In this document: positions 23,305 through 32,400 of the stretch, one piece after another
Layout: the number at the start of each line of letters is the position of its first letter
Position numbering within the stretch: position 1 is the stretch's first letter
From: Bacteroidales bacterium
GTDB lineage: Bacteria; Bacteroidota; Bacteroidia; Bacteroidales; UBA932
Direction of reading: 5' to 3'
Length of the DNA stretch: 64,000 nt
Assembly: GCA_017519865.1 (NCBI GenBank)
Contig: JAFWRQ010000007.1
Coordinates: forward strand, 1-64,000
The notes under the pieces: model-generated
Databases searched by the model: none
What the model saw: only the letters and a program-made list of their open reading frames with translations
What the model was told of the DNA's origin: nothing
Position numbers and translations under genes: made by a program

Positions 23305-25533
23305 TCAGAATCTAAGCGTGTAACTGAATGTCGGGATGATTGGAACGATGCCGTAAGAATTACCGACGTATTTACCGTCCTCGACCTGGATGTCGGCATA
23401 GACGGTATTCAGACGGCAATAGGCGTTGTAAACGCTGAAATTCCAGGTCCTGATCTTTCCGTCTTTCCTCTGCTTGATGAAGTTCATTCCGACGTCCAGA
23501 CGGTGGTAGTCAGGGAGTTTGATATTGTTCGGCCCGGTGTAAACCCTGTCGTAATAATGGAAAATCCTCCCGTCAGCCTGCTCTATCGTACCCTGGTACT
23601 TGCCCTGTGAACCGACGGACATGCGGCTTCCGGAATGGTAAACCCATCCGCCGTATATCTCGAAGCGTTTGGTGAACCTGTGAGTGGCGGTTATGTTGAA
23701 CTTGTGGCGGTTGTCGTTGCGGTCGCGGAACCATCGGTCGCTGAACTCCGGGAAGAAGCGTTCCGACCACGAAAGCGTATACGCCACATCTACATCGGTC
23801 TTTTCGCCCTCCCAGCCGAAGGCAACCTCGGCGCCGTAAGCGCGGCCGCGGCCTTCGGTGAAGGCTGTCTCCCAGCGGTCCACAGGCGGATAGATCGATG
23901 CGGGGCCTGCATACTCATAGATATGTTCCAGAGATTTCCAGAAGCCCTCCACGTCCAGGTGCATGCCGTGCGGCAGGCGCGTGTAGATGCCGGCTGCCGC
24001 CTGCTGAGAATGCATGGGGCGGATGCCGGAGGTCGTGGGCAGCCAGAGGTATGTCGGCAGGTCCACATAGGTGGTCTGAAGCCTATGCTCGAACTGGTTC
24101 ATCAGGGTATACGAGCCCTTCAATGCTACTGCGTCCGAGACGTCGTAGCGAAGGGCGAAGCGCGGCTCGGGCAGCACGTAGGCCTTTCCCTTTACAAGGA
24201 AAAGGGCTGCGCGCACGCCGGCATTCGCCGTCAGGCCGGGCAGCAAGGTCATCTCATCCTCGATATATACTGACGGTTCCTCACCGTAATAACTGCTTCC
24301 TACTGCCTGGTTGGAAAACTCTTTCTTCTGCTTGCCAAACTCTTCCCACTGCCTCAACGAGCGGTCGGGGAGATAGGCGTGATGCTCCCAGGATGCGCCG
24401 AAGCGGATATGGTGCGCCGCGGCAGGCTCCCAGTCGAAATCCGCAGCGGCCCGGATGCCGTCGATGCCCGAGCGGTCGGACTCCTCCGCGCACATATAAT
24501 AATCCATCCCATCGTCCCAGTCCCAGTAGCGTGTGGAGAACCTGACGCTGGACACGTTGTAAGAATAATAGAGTCCAGCACGGGAAGCAAGACGGTCGGA
24601 AAAAGTGTGGTTCCACATAAGGCCGGCCGTCGTCGAACCCCACTTAAGGACTCCTCCAAGGTCGTCATAGCCGGAATGGAGGACTTCCCCGGATTCTCCA
24701 TAATCCTTATTCAGTTGCTTATCACCCAACTTCAAACGGTCCATGCCGTTGAAGAAGCGCAGACGGAGGACGTCCCTGCTGCCCAGATGGTGCGTCACGC
24801 CGAAATTCAGGTCCCAGAACGCATAGTGTCCACGGATTATGTCTTCCCCCCGGTTCTCCTTGTTGGCATATGCGATAAGAGGTATCGTGACCGTATCCAT
24901 CCAGGTACGGCGAAGGCCGAACTGGAAGGAGGTACGACCCCGCACCAGCGGACCTTCCAGCTGGAGGCGGCCGTCGATAAGACCCAGAGAGAACGTTCCG
25001 TGGAGGTCATAGAGGTCGCCGTCACGGGTCGTGACATCCACCACCGACGACAGACGGCCGCCGTAGCGCGCCGGGAAGCCGCTCTTGTAGAAGTCCACCC
25101 CGTCCACGACGTCTGTATTGAACGCCGAGAACAGGCCGATGAGATGGCTGGTATTGTAAATGGAAGAGCCGTCCAGCAGGAAAAGGTTGTCACCGCCGGT
25201 GCCTCCGTGGACGAACAGGCCGGACATCAGTTCAGTACCTGAAGCGACGCCCGGCAGGAGCTGCAGGGTCTTGATGAGGTCCGGAGTGCTGAACACGGCG
25301 AAGCCTCTGTTGAGTTCCTTGGAATCCAGGCGGACCAGGCCGGTCTGCGTCCGCATCGCGGTCCGCAGACGGTCGGCGGACACGCGCGCGGCCGTCAGCG
25401 TGTCCTGCAGCTCCGGCGCGGCAGTGGCGGCGGCCTGCCGGCGGGGCTCCTGCGGAGCCTGCGCCGCCGCCTGCGCCGCACCAGCGCACAGCACTGCCGC
25501 CACACTCAGTATCTTCAATGCATCTGTTCTCAT
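23305..25533 (-). CDS. TonB-dependent outer membrane receptor
   Basis: A 742-residue receptor with signal peptide MRTDALKILSVAAVLCAGAAQAAAQ. The plug domain includes FSTPDLIKTLQLLPGVASG, VHGGTGGDNLFLLDGSSIYN and FYKSGFPARYGGRLSSVVDV, then a 22-strand-type barrel ending in YTLRF. It lacks the N-terminal carboxypeptidase-regulatory domain found on most receptors of this size in Bacteroidetes; a short Ala/Pro/Gln-rich linker replaces it. The start overlaps the upstream lipoprotein by four bases and DUF4249 follows. Substrate unknown. Confidence 0.93.
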   Translation of the reverse strand: MRTDALKILSVAAVLCAGAAQAAAQAPQEPRRQAAATAAPELQDTLTAARVSADRLRTAMRTQTGLVRLDSKELNRGFAVFSTPDLIKTLQLLPGVASGTELMSGLFVHGGTGGDNLFLLDGSSIYNTSHLIGLFSAFNTDVVDGVDFYKSGFPARYGGRLSSVVDVTTRDGDLYDLHGTFSLGLIDGRLQLEGPLVRGRTSFQFGLRRTWMDTVTIPLIAYANKENRGEDIIRGHYAFWDLNFGVTHHLGSRDVLRLRFFNGMDRLKLGDKQLNKDYGESGEVLHSGYDDLGGVLKWGSTTAGLMWNHTFSDRLASRAGLYYSYNVSSVRFSTRYWDWDDGMDYYMCAEESDRSGIDGIRAAADFDWEPAAAHHIRFGASWEHHAYLPDRSLRQWEEFGKQKKEFSNQAVGSSYYGEEPSVYIEDEMTLLPGLTANAGVRAALFLVKGKAYVLPEPRFALRYDVSDAVALKGSYTLMNQFEHRLQTTYVDLPTYLWLPTTSGIRPMHSQQAAAGIYTRLPHGMHLDVEGFWKSLEHIYEYAGPASIYPPVDRWETAFTEGRGRAYGAEVAFGWEGEKTDVDVAYTLSWSERFFPEFSDRWFRDRNDNRHKFNITATHRFTKRFEIYGGWVYHSGSRMSVGSQGKYQGTIEQADGRIFHYYDRVYTGPNNIKLPDYHRLDVGMNFIKQRKDGKIRTWNFSVYNAYCRLNTVYADIQVEDGKYVGNSYGIVPIIPTFSYTLRF

Positions 25534-25988
25534 TCTGCTTTCTCGTAGAGCTGATCCGTAATCTTGAACGTCATCTTATAAATACCATCCACAATCTCCC
25601 GTGGATAAGATGCAACGTTGACCGGGTTGCTCTTGTCGTAGATAACTTCGTTGACGTCTTCTTTCTCATAACTGTACACCTTCCCGTCGTCAAACAGGAC
25701 AGTTACCGAATAGAAACTATACAATTCACTGGTCCTCATATCCTTAACCACCCGTGAATGCGCAGGGATGTCAAGGGAAAAGAACAACTTCCGGTCAATC
25801 GCCTTATGGGTCTCACGGTCAACTCCGGCGTAACTGAATATCTCCATATGTACGTCATGCTCCGTCGTGTTCTCATAGACAATCGTACACAACATTGGAC
25901 CCGGGTCTTCGTTGATGTCCCTCGTGCATCCAACCGCCACAACCATCATTGCAACAATCGCGCTATAAGATAACTTCATCATTCTCAT
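25530..25988 (-). CDS. Small lipoprotein upstream of the TonB receptor, function unknown
   Basis: About 152 residues with lipoprotein signal ending MMVVAVGC. The body is beta-rich (CTIVYENTTEHDVHMEIF, VTVLFDDGKVYSYE) and ends YPREIVDGIYKMTFKITDQLYEKAE. This tail is similar to the tail of the frameshifted gene upstream (REVDGKFHLLHKITEDIYNEA), so the two are tandem paralogues. The start chosen is the ATG at 25988. The stop overlaps the receptor start by four bases, implying coupled translation and a shared surface function. Confidence 0.75.
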   Translation of the reverse strand: MRMMKLSYSAIVAMMVVAVGCTRDINEDPGPMLCTIVYENTTEHDVHMEIFSYAGVDRETHKAIDRKLFFSLDIPAHSRVVKDMRTSELYSFYSVTVLFDDGKVYSYEKEDVNEVIYDKSNPVNVASYPREIVDGIYKMTFKITDQLYEKAE

Positions 25989-26000
25989 ACTCAATAAACA

Positions 26001-26305
26001 TTACTGATTCATAGCTTCATTATATATATCCTCGGTTATCTTGTGCAGGAGATGAAACTTTCCATCCACCTCCCGGACCGTATAGTTATTCTCCAACAGC
26101 AGGTTACCTATCTTCCCGTCATATGTGACACCCCCGTCTCCTTTAGTATACTCGATGCGGGAGCCGTCTGAAAACTCTATGGATGCATTCCCATACCTCC
26201 CCAGAACGCAGGAACCCAACCCATTCCGGACTCCTCTTTCATGCAGGCGCAGACCAGAAGGAGCAATGCCGCTACGCCAATGATCGTGGTTCCCAAAGTC
26301 TTCAT
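26001..26305 (-). pseudogene. Frameshifted small lipoprotein, paralogue of the next gene
   Basis: An ATG at 26305 opens a lipoprotein signal MKTLGTTIIGVAALLLLVCAC that continues MKEESGMGWVPAFWGG and stops about 40 codons in. The reading frame offset by one base then encodes GRYGNASIEFSDGSRIEY through to DGKFHLLHKITEDIYNEAMNQ, stopping at 26001. The two halves together would make one lipoprotein of about 100 residues. The shift lies near 26185-26220. It could be a recent mutation, a sequence error or, less likely, programmed frameshifting; no slippery heptamer is obvious. Confidence 0.65.
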
Positions 26306-26328
26306 CTTCAGTTTTTCATATAATGCCG

Positions 26329-26336
26329 CAAATATA
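26329..26336 (-). promoter_or_regulatory. Promoter -7 element of the TonB receptor operon
   Basis: TATATTTG on the minus strand, 23 nt upstream of the ATG at 26305. Confidence 0.55.
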
Positions 26337-26375
26337 ACTCCTCCCTCCCGATAATCCTGCGTCCCGATAACAAAA

Positions 26376-26404
26376 CGGGAACAGAATCGGCAATTCTGTT
26401 CCCG
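26376..26404. repeat. Solo palindromic repeat acting as a terminator-like hairpin
   Basis: CGGGAACAGAAT and ATTCTGTTCCCG (26376-26387 and 26393-26404) form a perfect 12-bp stem with a five-base loop. On the minus strand it is followed by TTTTG and sits 24 nt after the stop of the 26429 gene, as a terminator would. The sequence CGGGAACAGAATCGGC is the same signature as in the repeats flanking the transposase-like gene 4 kb away. Confidence 0.7.
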
Positions 26405-26428
26405 CTGAAGTGTCAGAGTGGGCAGGGG

Positions 26429-27529
26429 CTATTTGAGGACCTTGTCGAGCTCGCGGCGGAGGGCTTTCTCGCCCTCTACCTTGCGGTCGAGGATCTTGCC
26501 GTCGAGGATGAGGTATGCCTGAGGAAGCGAGGTGACGTTGAAGAGTGTCACCACCGGCGAGGCGGAGCCGAGGCCGTCGTTGACGTTGACCCAAGGGAGT
26601 TCCTGGCTGCGGACGACGCTTGCCCATGCGGCCTTGTCGGTGTCGAGGGACACGGCGAAGATCTCGAGGCCCTTGTCGTGATAGTCCTCATAGACAGGCT
26701 TGTAGGTCTCCTGGTTCAGTATCTTGCTCTCTGCATCGGTTACCGTCCAGAAATAGAGGATAATCGCCTTGGAGTCAAGGGCATACAGCGACACGGTGTT
26801 TCCATTGACATCCTTGGAAGTGATGTCCGGATACTCGGTCTCGGTCGCCATGCTCAACTGGCTGTTGAGTTTCAAGATGTTCTCGCGGCGCAACGTCTCC
26901 CTCTCCAAAGCCTTGACATACTTGGAGTCAGGATAGACGGTCATCAGCGAATCCAGCGCACCGCGGAAATGCAGGGCATCGGTATTCTGGCTGAAAACCG
27001 GCAGTTCAGGACTTGCGTTCTGGAAGAGCACGGGCACCACGGTGAGCGAATATGGATTGGAAATCACATACTTGACAGCATCGCGGTAATACTGTATATA
27101 AGAATTGCGCAGCGTGGCATTGTCGTCGGCCTGCTCCACTTCGCGAAGGAAGGAGGCAAACCTGCGCTCGATCTCCTGGAGCCTCTCGCTCTCTACGGAA
27201 CCGACTACGGAACCGAAACCGAGTGTGTCGGTCACTACCTTGACCTCGTCACCTTCCTGAAGCAGGAGGGACGAAATCTTGGTGTCGCCGTAATAGAGAT
27301 AGACGAACTCAGGCTGGCCGGGCTGAACGGGTACCTTGTACTTATAGTGACCCGAGGCATCGGTCTTGAGCGTGTCGAGAACCTTGTAATTATTGACATC
27401 CAAAAGCTTGACAATAACTTGCTTACCAGGTGCGTCGGTAAGGGTGCCGTCGATGCTGGCAGACGGCTTGCCGCACGCGGCGGCGAGGAGGGCGCAAAGG
27501 CCCGCAAGAACTATCTTAGAGATTTTCAT
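26429..27529 (-). CDS. Thioredoxin-fold lipoprotein (DUF4369/TlpA type) lacking CXXC
   Basis: A 366-residue lipoprotein (signal MKISKIVLAGLCALLAAAC). Residues about 20-120 are a DUF4369-like beta domain (IDGTLTDAPGKQVIVKLLD). A helical middle follows and then a thioredoxin-like domain from about residue 235 (YPDITSKDVNGNTVSLYAL). Where family members have FWxxWCxxC this protein has FWTVTDAESK, so the redox cysteines are absent while the cis-Pro region SLPQAYLI is kept. It may bind rather than reduce thiols. It overlaps the HIT gene by 14 nt. Confidence 0.85.
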   Translation of the reverse strand: MKISKIVLAGLCALLAAACGKPSASIDGTLTDAPGKQVIVKLLDVNNYKVLDTLKTDASGHYKYKVPVQPGQPEFVYLYYGDTKISSLLLQEGDEVKVVTDTLGFGSVVGSVESERLQEIERRFASFLREVEQADDNATLRNSYIQYYRDAVKYVISNPYSLTVVPVLFQNASPELPVFSQNTDALHFRGALDSLMTVYPDSKYVKALERETLRRENILKLNSQLSMATETEYPDITSKDVNGNTVSLYALDSKAIILYFWTVTDAESKILNQETYKPVYEDYHDKGLEIFAVSLDTDKAAWASVVRSQELPWVNVNDGLGSASPVVTLFNVTSLPQAYLILDGKILDRKVEGEKALRRELDKVLK

Positions 27530-27920
27530 ATTCCTTAAGGATTGAAGCAGCGATCCTTTTCATCTCATCCTCCGGCACAACGGGTTTCTGCTTGCGGAAA
27601 TCCAGGTCTCCCTCAGTCTGAAGCGGCACAAGGTGGATGTGCGTGTGCGGTACTTCCATGCCCAACACGGCCACGCCTACGCGCTTGCAGGGCACTGCGG
27701 CCTTGACGGCCACCGCTACCTCGCGCGCGAAGGCCCAAAGGCCCTCATAGGTCTTCTCGTCCAGATGGAAGATGTAATCGTCCTCGACGTTCTTGGGGAT
27801 GACGAGGGTATGACCGGGAGCGAGGGGGCTGATGTCGAGGAATGCGTAGAAGTCTTCGCTCTCGGCACATTTGTACGAAGGGATCTCGCCCTTCGCGATA
27901 CGGGTGAAAATCGTTGCCAT
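27516..27920 (-). CDS. HIT family nucleotide-binding hydrolase
   Basis: A 134-residue histidine-triad protein. Motifs are FTRIAKGEIPSYK, FLDISPLAPGHTLVIPK and the triad HTHIHLVPL. HIT proteins of this branch hydrolyse adenosine phosphoramidates or dinucleoside polyphosphates. It lies 6 nt after greA and overlaps the following gene by 14 nt, so greA, HIT and the lipoprotein form one operon. Confidence 0.95.
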   Translation of the reverse strand: MATIFTRIAKGEIPSYKCAESEDFYAFLDISPLAPGHTLVIPKNVEDDYIFHLDEKTYEGLWAFAREVAVAVKAAVPCKRVGVAVLGMEVPHTHIHLVPLQTEGDLDFRKQKPVVPEDEMKRIAASILKEYENL

Positions 27921-27926
27921 AATCTA

Positions 27927-28397
27927 TCAGAGACTGATGTCAAGAATCTTGAACTTGAGTATGCCGGAAGGTACCTTGGCCTCCACGACTTCGCCCTTGG
28001 CATGGCCCAGGAGGGCCTTGGCGATGGGGGTGGTGACGGCCAGACGGCCCTTGGAAAAGTCGGCCTCGGTCTCGCCGACGATGGTGAACTCCATGACACG
28101 CTTCATAGTGAGGTTCTCCACCTTCACCTTGTTCATCATGGACACCTTGTCGGTGCCGATCTGCGACTCGTCGATAACCTTGGCGTTGGCCACCTGATTC
28201 TTGAGGTTCGCGATCTTGACCTCAAGAAGGCCCTGCGCTTCGCGGGCCGCGTCGTACTCTGCATTCTCGGAGAGGTCGCCCTTCTCCCGAGCCTCGGCGA
28301 TCGCCGCCGAGATGACCGGGCGCTGCGCCAGTGCGTCGGCAAGCTCCTTCTTGAGCTTCTCCAGGCCGTCCGCGGTCATGTAATGGATGTCTGCCAT
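27927..28397 (-). CDS. greA: Transcription elongation factor GreA
   Basis: A 156-residue cytosolic factor that rescues backtracked RNA polymerase. The N-terminal coiled-coil hairpin carries the tip acidic residues in EKGDLSENAEYDAAREAQ; the C-terminal FKBP-like domain ends VVEAKVPSGILKFKILDI. Start is the ATG at 28397 (MADIHYMTADGLEKLKKEL). The leader is about 95 nt and contains a CCGCC/GGCGG hairpin (28462-28475). Confidence 0.97.
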   Translation of the reverse strand: MADIHYMTADGLEKLKKELADALAQRPVISAAIAEAREKGDLSENAEYDAAREAQGLLEVKIANLKNQVANAKVIDESQIGTDKVSMMNKVKVENLTMKRVMEFTIVGETEADFSKGRLAVTTPIAKALLGHAKGEVVEAKVPSGILKFKILDISL

Positions 28398-28493
28398 AAT
28401 AATGTAGTTTGTTATCAATAAAGCCCCCTGAGGGACCGGGTCAGTCAACTAAAAGAGAGTCCCGCCGCGAGGCGGAACCCTGTGTCAACAATG

Positions 28494-28501
28494 CAAATAT
28501 A
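28494..28501 (-). promoter_or_regulatory. Promoter -7 element of greA operon
   Basis: TATATTTG on the minus strand in the 139-nt gap after ribF. Confidence 0.55.
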
Positions 28502-28536
28502 CGAATTTTTTAGAAAAAAACACCCTCGCGGCGCGC

Positions 28537-29499
28537 TTATTTTGACAGCATCGCGCGGCAGAGGGCCTCGTCGGCCTCGAGCTGGGCCTTCAGTCCGTCG
28601 AGCGAGTCGAAGCGCCGCTCGTCGCGGATCTTGGAGATGAAGCGAAGGCGGAGGTCCAGTCCATAGATGAGTTCGTCAAAATCGAAGATATTCGTCTCGA
28701 TGGTACGCGCACCCGCACCGGAAACCGTCGGCCGCACGCCTATATTGGTCATCCCGTAGTAATGCCCACCCAGCGTTTCAACCTCAACGAGGTACACTCC
28801 GTTCGCAGGCACGAGTTTGAGCGGCTCGTAGAGCAGCATGTTCGCCGTCGGGTATCCCAGAGTCCGTCCCAGCCGGTTCCCTGCCACCACGACGCCATGC
28901 AGCCCGTACCGGTACCCCAGCATGGCCTCAGCTTCCTCGACCTCCCCTCTCTCCAGCGCCGCCCTTATCTTCGTAGAAGAGATCGCAGCATCCGGCTGTT
29001 TCCGGAGAGTGGGGGTCTGAAAATCTGTGCCACCCTCGGCATTCCGAGCCGCTGCATCTCCCGTTCCGGAGGGGATAACTGCGTCACATTCAATGACTTT
29101 GAGGCCGAGGGACTGCGCCAGGGGGACGATGGCGTCGTGCTGCAGTCCGTCAGAGCCCATGCGGTTGTCATAGCCCAGCACGATGGCAGTCCCGCCGAGC
29201 CGGCCGATGACCCACTCGCGGAGATACTGCTCCGCCGTAAGCATCCGGAATTCCCTGGAAAAATCAACTACCTCGACCCGGTCAACACCAAGGGCAGAAA
29301 GGATCGCGCGCTTTTCCTGAAGCGAATTGAGAAGCCTCAACTCGCGCGCGTCCTTTTGCAGGACCGTACGCGGATGGGGCCAGAATGTGACGACCACACT
29401 CTGCTCCCCGCGCTCATGCGCGGCACGGAGCAGAGTGTCGATCACCAGACGGTGCCCAAGATGGACCCCGTCGAAGAATCCTGTAGCGACTACAGCCAT
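28537..29499 (-). CDS. ribF: Bifunctional riboflavin kinase/FAD synthetase
   Basis: A 320-residue enzyme making FMN and FAD. The N-terminal adenylyltransferase has FFDGVHLGHRLV (nucleotidyltransferase HxGH) and ISSTKIRAALERG; the C-terminal kinase has GRTLGYPTANM and GVYLVEVE...MTNIGVRPTV. The N-terminus is slightly short before TGFFDG. It overlaps the end of the glycogen synthase-phosphorylase gene by 10 nt, so it is the last gene of the long minus-strand operon. Confidence 0.96.
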   Translation of the reverse strand: MAVVATGFFDGVHLGHRLVIDTLLRAAHERGEQSVVVTFWPHPRTVLQKDARELRLLNSLQEKRAILSALGVDRVEVVDFSREFRMLTAEQYLREWVIGRLGGTAIVLGYDNRMGSDGLQHDAIVPLAQSLGLKVIECDAVIPSGTGDAAARNAEGGTDFQTPTLRKQPDAAISSTKIRAALERGEVEEAEAMLGYRYGLHGVVVAGNRLGRTLGYPTANMLLYEPLKLVPANGVYLVEVETLGGHYYGMTNIGVRPTVSGAGARTIETNIFDFDELIYGLDLRLRFISKIRDERRFDSLDGLKAQLEADEALCRAMLSK

Positions 29500-32400
29500 T
29501 TCACGAGGGCGAAATCCTGCCTGTGGGGCAGGAGCGCGTTCTTGGGATAGATACGCGTCGCCACCTGATACATACCGGTACGCTCGGGAAGGATGGAAGC
29601 CTGGAACTTCGCCACGCCGTCATTGAACTCGACGAGCGAGAACTCACACTTCTCCTGGATATGGAGCCTTCCCTTACGGTCGGATGTCACGAACAGCATC
29701 TCGACACCGATCTCCTCGGGAAGGATGTCGCCGAGGTTCAGCACCACCTCGCTCTTCATGTAATTCTTGCTGGAGAGCGTGTAGGAAGCCTCGGGCTGCG
29801 TGTGTGACACCACCTCGAGGTTCTGCCACTGGCGGCCGATACGCTTCTTCCATGCTGCGATCTCGCGGGCGACCTTGAAATCGTCGGCCCTGAGCTTGGC
29901 TGCGCGGGCGGCCTGAGGAGCATAGTACTGGTCGATGTAGTCGGTCAGCATACGGTTGGTCGTGAAGTTGCACGCAACCTTAGCGATGGTATTCTTGATG
30001 TACTCGATCCAGCGCGTGGACATACCGGTAGCCTTGTCGACATCGTAGTATGCAGGGACGATCTCGTTCTCGAGGATATTGTAGATAGTGGCGGAATCAA
30101 GGTCGTTCTGGAAGCCCTGGTCGTCATAGGTACGCTCCTGAGGGAGCGCCCAGCCGGCGCCTTCCTTGTAGCCCTCAACCCACCAGCCGTCGAGCACCGA
30201 GAAATGCATGACACCGTTCATCGAAGCCTTCTCTCCGGAAGTACCGGAGGCCTCCTGAGGGCGTGTAGGATTGTTGAGCCAGACGTCGACGCCCTGGACC
30301 ATACGTTTCGCCAGAGTGATGTCATAGCCCGGAACGAAGATGATCTTGCCGATGAAGCGGTCCTGCTTGGAGATCTCGACGATCTGCTTGATCAGGTCCT
30401 GGCCAGCCCTGTCTGCGGGGTGAGCCTTTCCGGCGAAGATGAACTGAACCGGATGCTTGGGATTGTTGACGATGGAATCGAGCCTGTTGAGGTCGGTGAA
30501 AAGCAGCGTCGCGCGCTTGTAGGTCGCGAAGCGGCGGGCGAAGCCGATGGTAAGGACGTCGTCGCGCAGAGTCTCCTTGATGGTAACTACCTGACGGGGA
30601 GAGTAATGCACCGAGATCTGAGGGTCGGAAAGACGCTTCTTGATGGTGCTCACGAGGTTGCCCTTGAGCTTCTTGCGGACGGTCCACACCTGTTCGTCGG
30701 AGAGTTCATACACACCGTCGAAGCATTTCTTGTCATAGTGGTGCGTCTTGAACTCGGGGCCGAAGACAGTGGCGTGGAGTTCCTTCCACTCCCTGGCAGC
30801 CCAGGTCGGATAGTGCACTCCGTTGGTGACATAACTCACGTGGAGTTCCTCCGGGAGATAGCCCGGATACATCCTTGCGAAGATGTCCTGGCTGACCTTG
30901 CCGTGAAGCATCGACACGCCATTGACGTTCTGCGAGATATTGGCTGCAAGGACACTCATCGAGAACTTTTCGCCCGGATCGCCGGCATTGACCTTGCCAA
31001 GCCCGAGGAGGGTGATCCAGTCAACCTTAAGGCGTGCGGGATAGTGACCGAGGTACTTGCGCAGCAGGCCTTCGTCGAAGGCGTCGTGGCCGGCAGGGAC
31101 CGGGGTATGGGTGGTGAAGAGCGAAGATGCACGGACGACTTCCATCGCCTCGCCGAACTCGAGATTGTCGTTCTCGATATACTCACGCAGGCGCTCCACG
31201 CCTATGAGGGCGGCGTGGCCTTCATTGCAATGATAAATGTTGGTATGGATGCCGAGTGCACGCAGGGCGCGGATGCCGCCGATGCCAAGGAGGACCTCCT
31301 GCTTGAGGCGGTTCTCCCAGTCGCCACCGTAAAGCTGATGGGTGATAGATCGGTCCTCGGGGAGGTTGGCCTCCCAGTCGGTATCGAGGAGGTAGAGGTC
31401 GGTACGGCCGACCGCAACCTTCCAGATGCGTGCTACGACGTTGCGTCCGGGGAAGGCGACGGTGGAAGTCTTCCAGTTGCCTTCCTCGTCAAGGACGGGC
31501 TGGGCAGGGATCTTGAGGAAGTCCTGCGGTTCATACTCGGCGACCTGGTCGCCATAGGCGGTAAGTTTCTGGGTGAAATAGCCGTAGCGGTACAGGAAAC
31601 CGACCGCGACCATATTGACGTTCATGTCACTCGACTCCTTGAGGTAGTCTCCGGCGAGGATGCCGAGACCTCCGGAATAGATCTTGAGCGAGGTGTCGAG
31701 ACCGTACTCCATGCAGAAGTATGCGATGGAAGGATCGGTCCTCTCCTCCTTCGCCGCCATATAGGCGTCGAACTCCGCCATCACCCCCTCGAGCTGTGCG
31801 AGGAAGGCCTCGTCTGAAGCCAGCGCATTGAAACGCTTGATGCTGACGCGGTCGAGGATATACATGGGATTGTGTCCCGATTCCGTCCACAAAGCGGAGT
31901 CAATGGTCTTGAAGAGGAGCTTGGCGCTGTCATTCCAGCACCACCAGAGGTTCTTGCATAGTCTTTCGAGGCCGGAGAGTTTCTCCGGGAGATGACGGGT
32001 CACCATGACGCTTTTCCAGGAGGGAGCGTCGATGTTGAAACTAGGATATTGCATTTTCTTTTCTTCTTTGACGGACGGGTACTCTCCTATCCGTGCTATA
32101 ACCTTTTCGATGGCAGTCGAATAGGCCTGGTTATAATATTTGATCTGATTCTCCCAAAGTGCGATGTCTGCCACATCCCTGGCGGAAGCACGGTAACGTA
32201 TCCTGCCGCCTTCGTCCAGGCCGGCGATCTCCCGCACACGTGCGGCTACCGCGTCCACTACTGCGAAATAGTTGTCATCGTCGCGGTCGACGACGGCGAT
32301 GCCGGGATGGTCCTTGCCGTAATAATCCCGCACCCACTGGCCGAAGCCGGCCAGCGAGGTAGTCAGAGTGGGGACGCTGAAAGCCAGGCTCTCAAGCGGA

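Noticed and set aside
30204-31817. 537-codon plus-strand open frame opposite the phosphorylase domain
   Set aside because: It overlaps conserved GT35 sequence on the other strand and lacks recognisable motifs.
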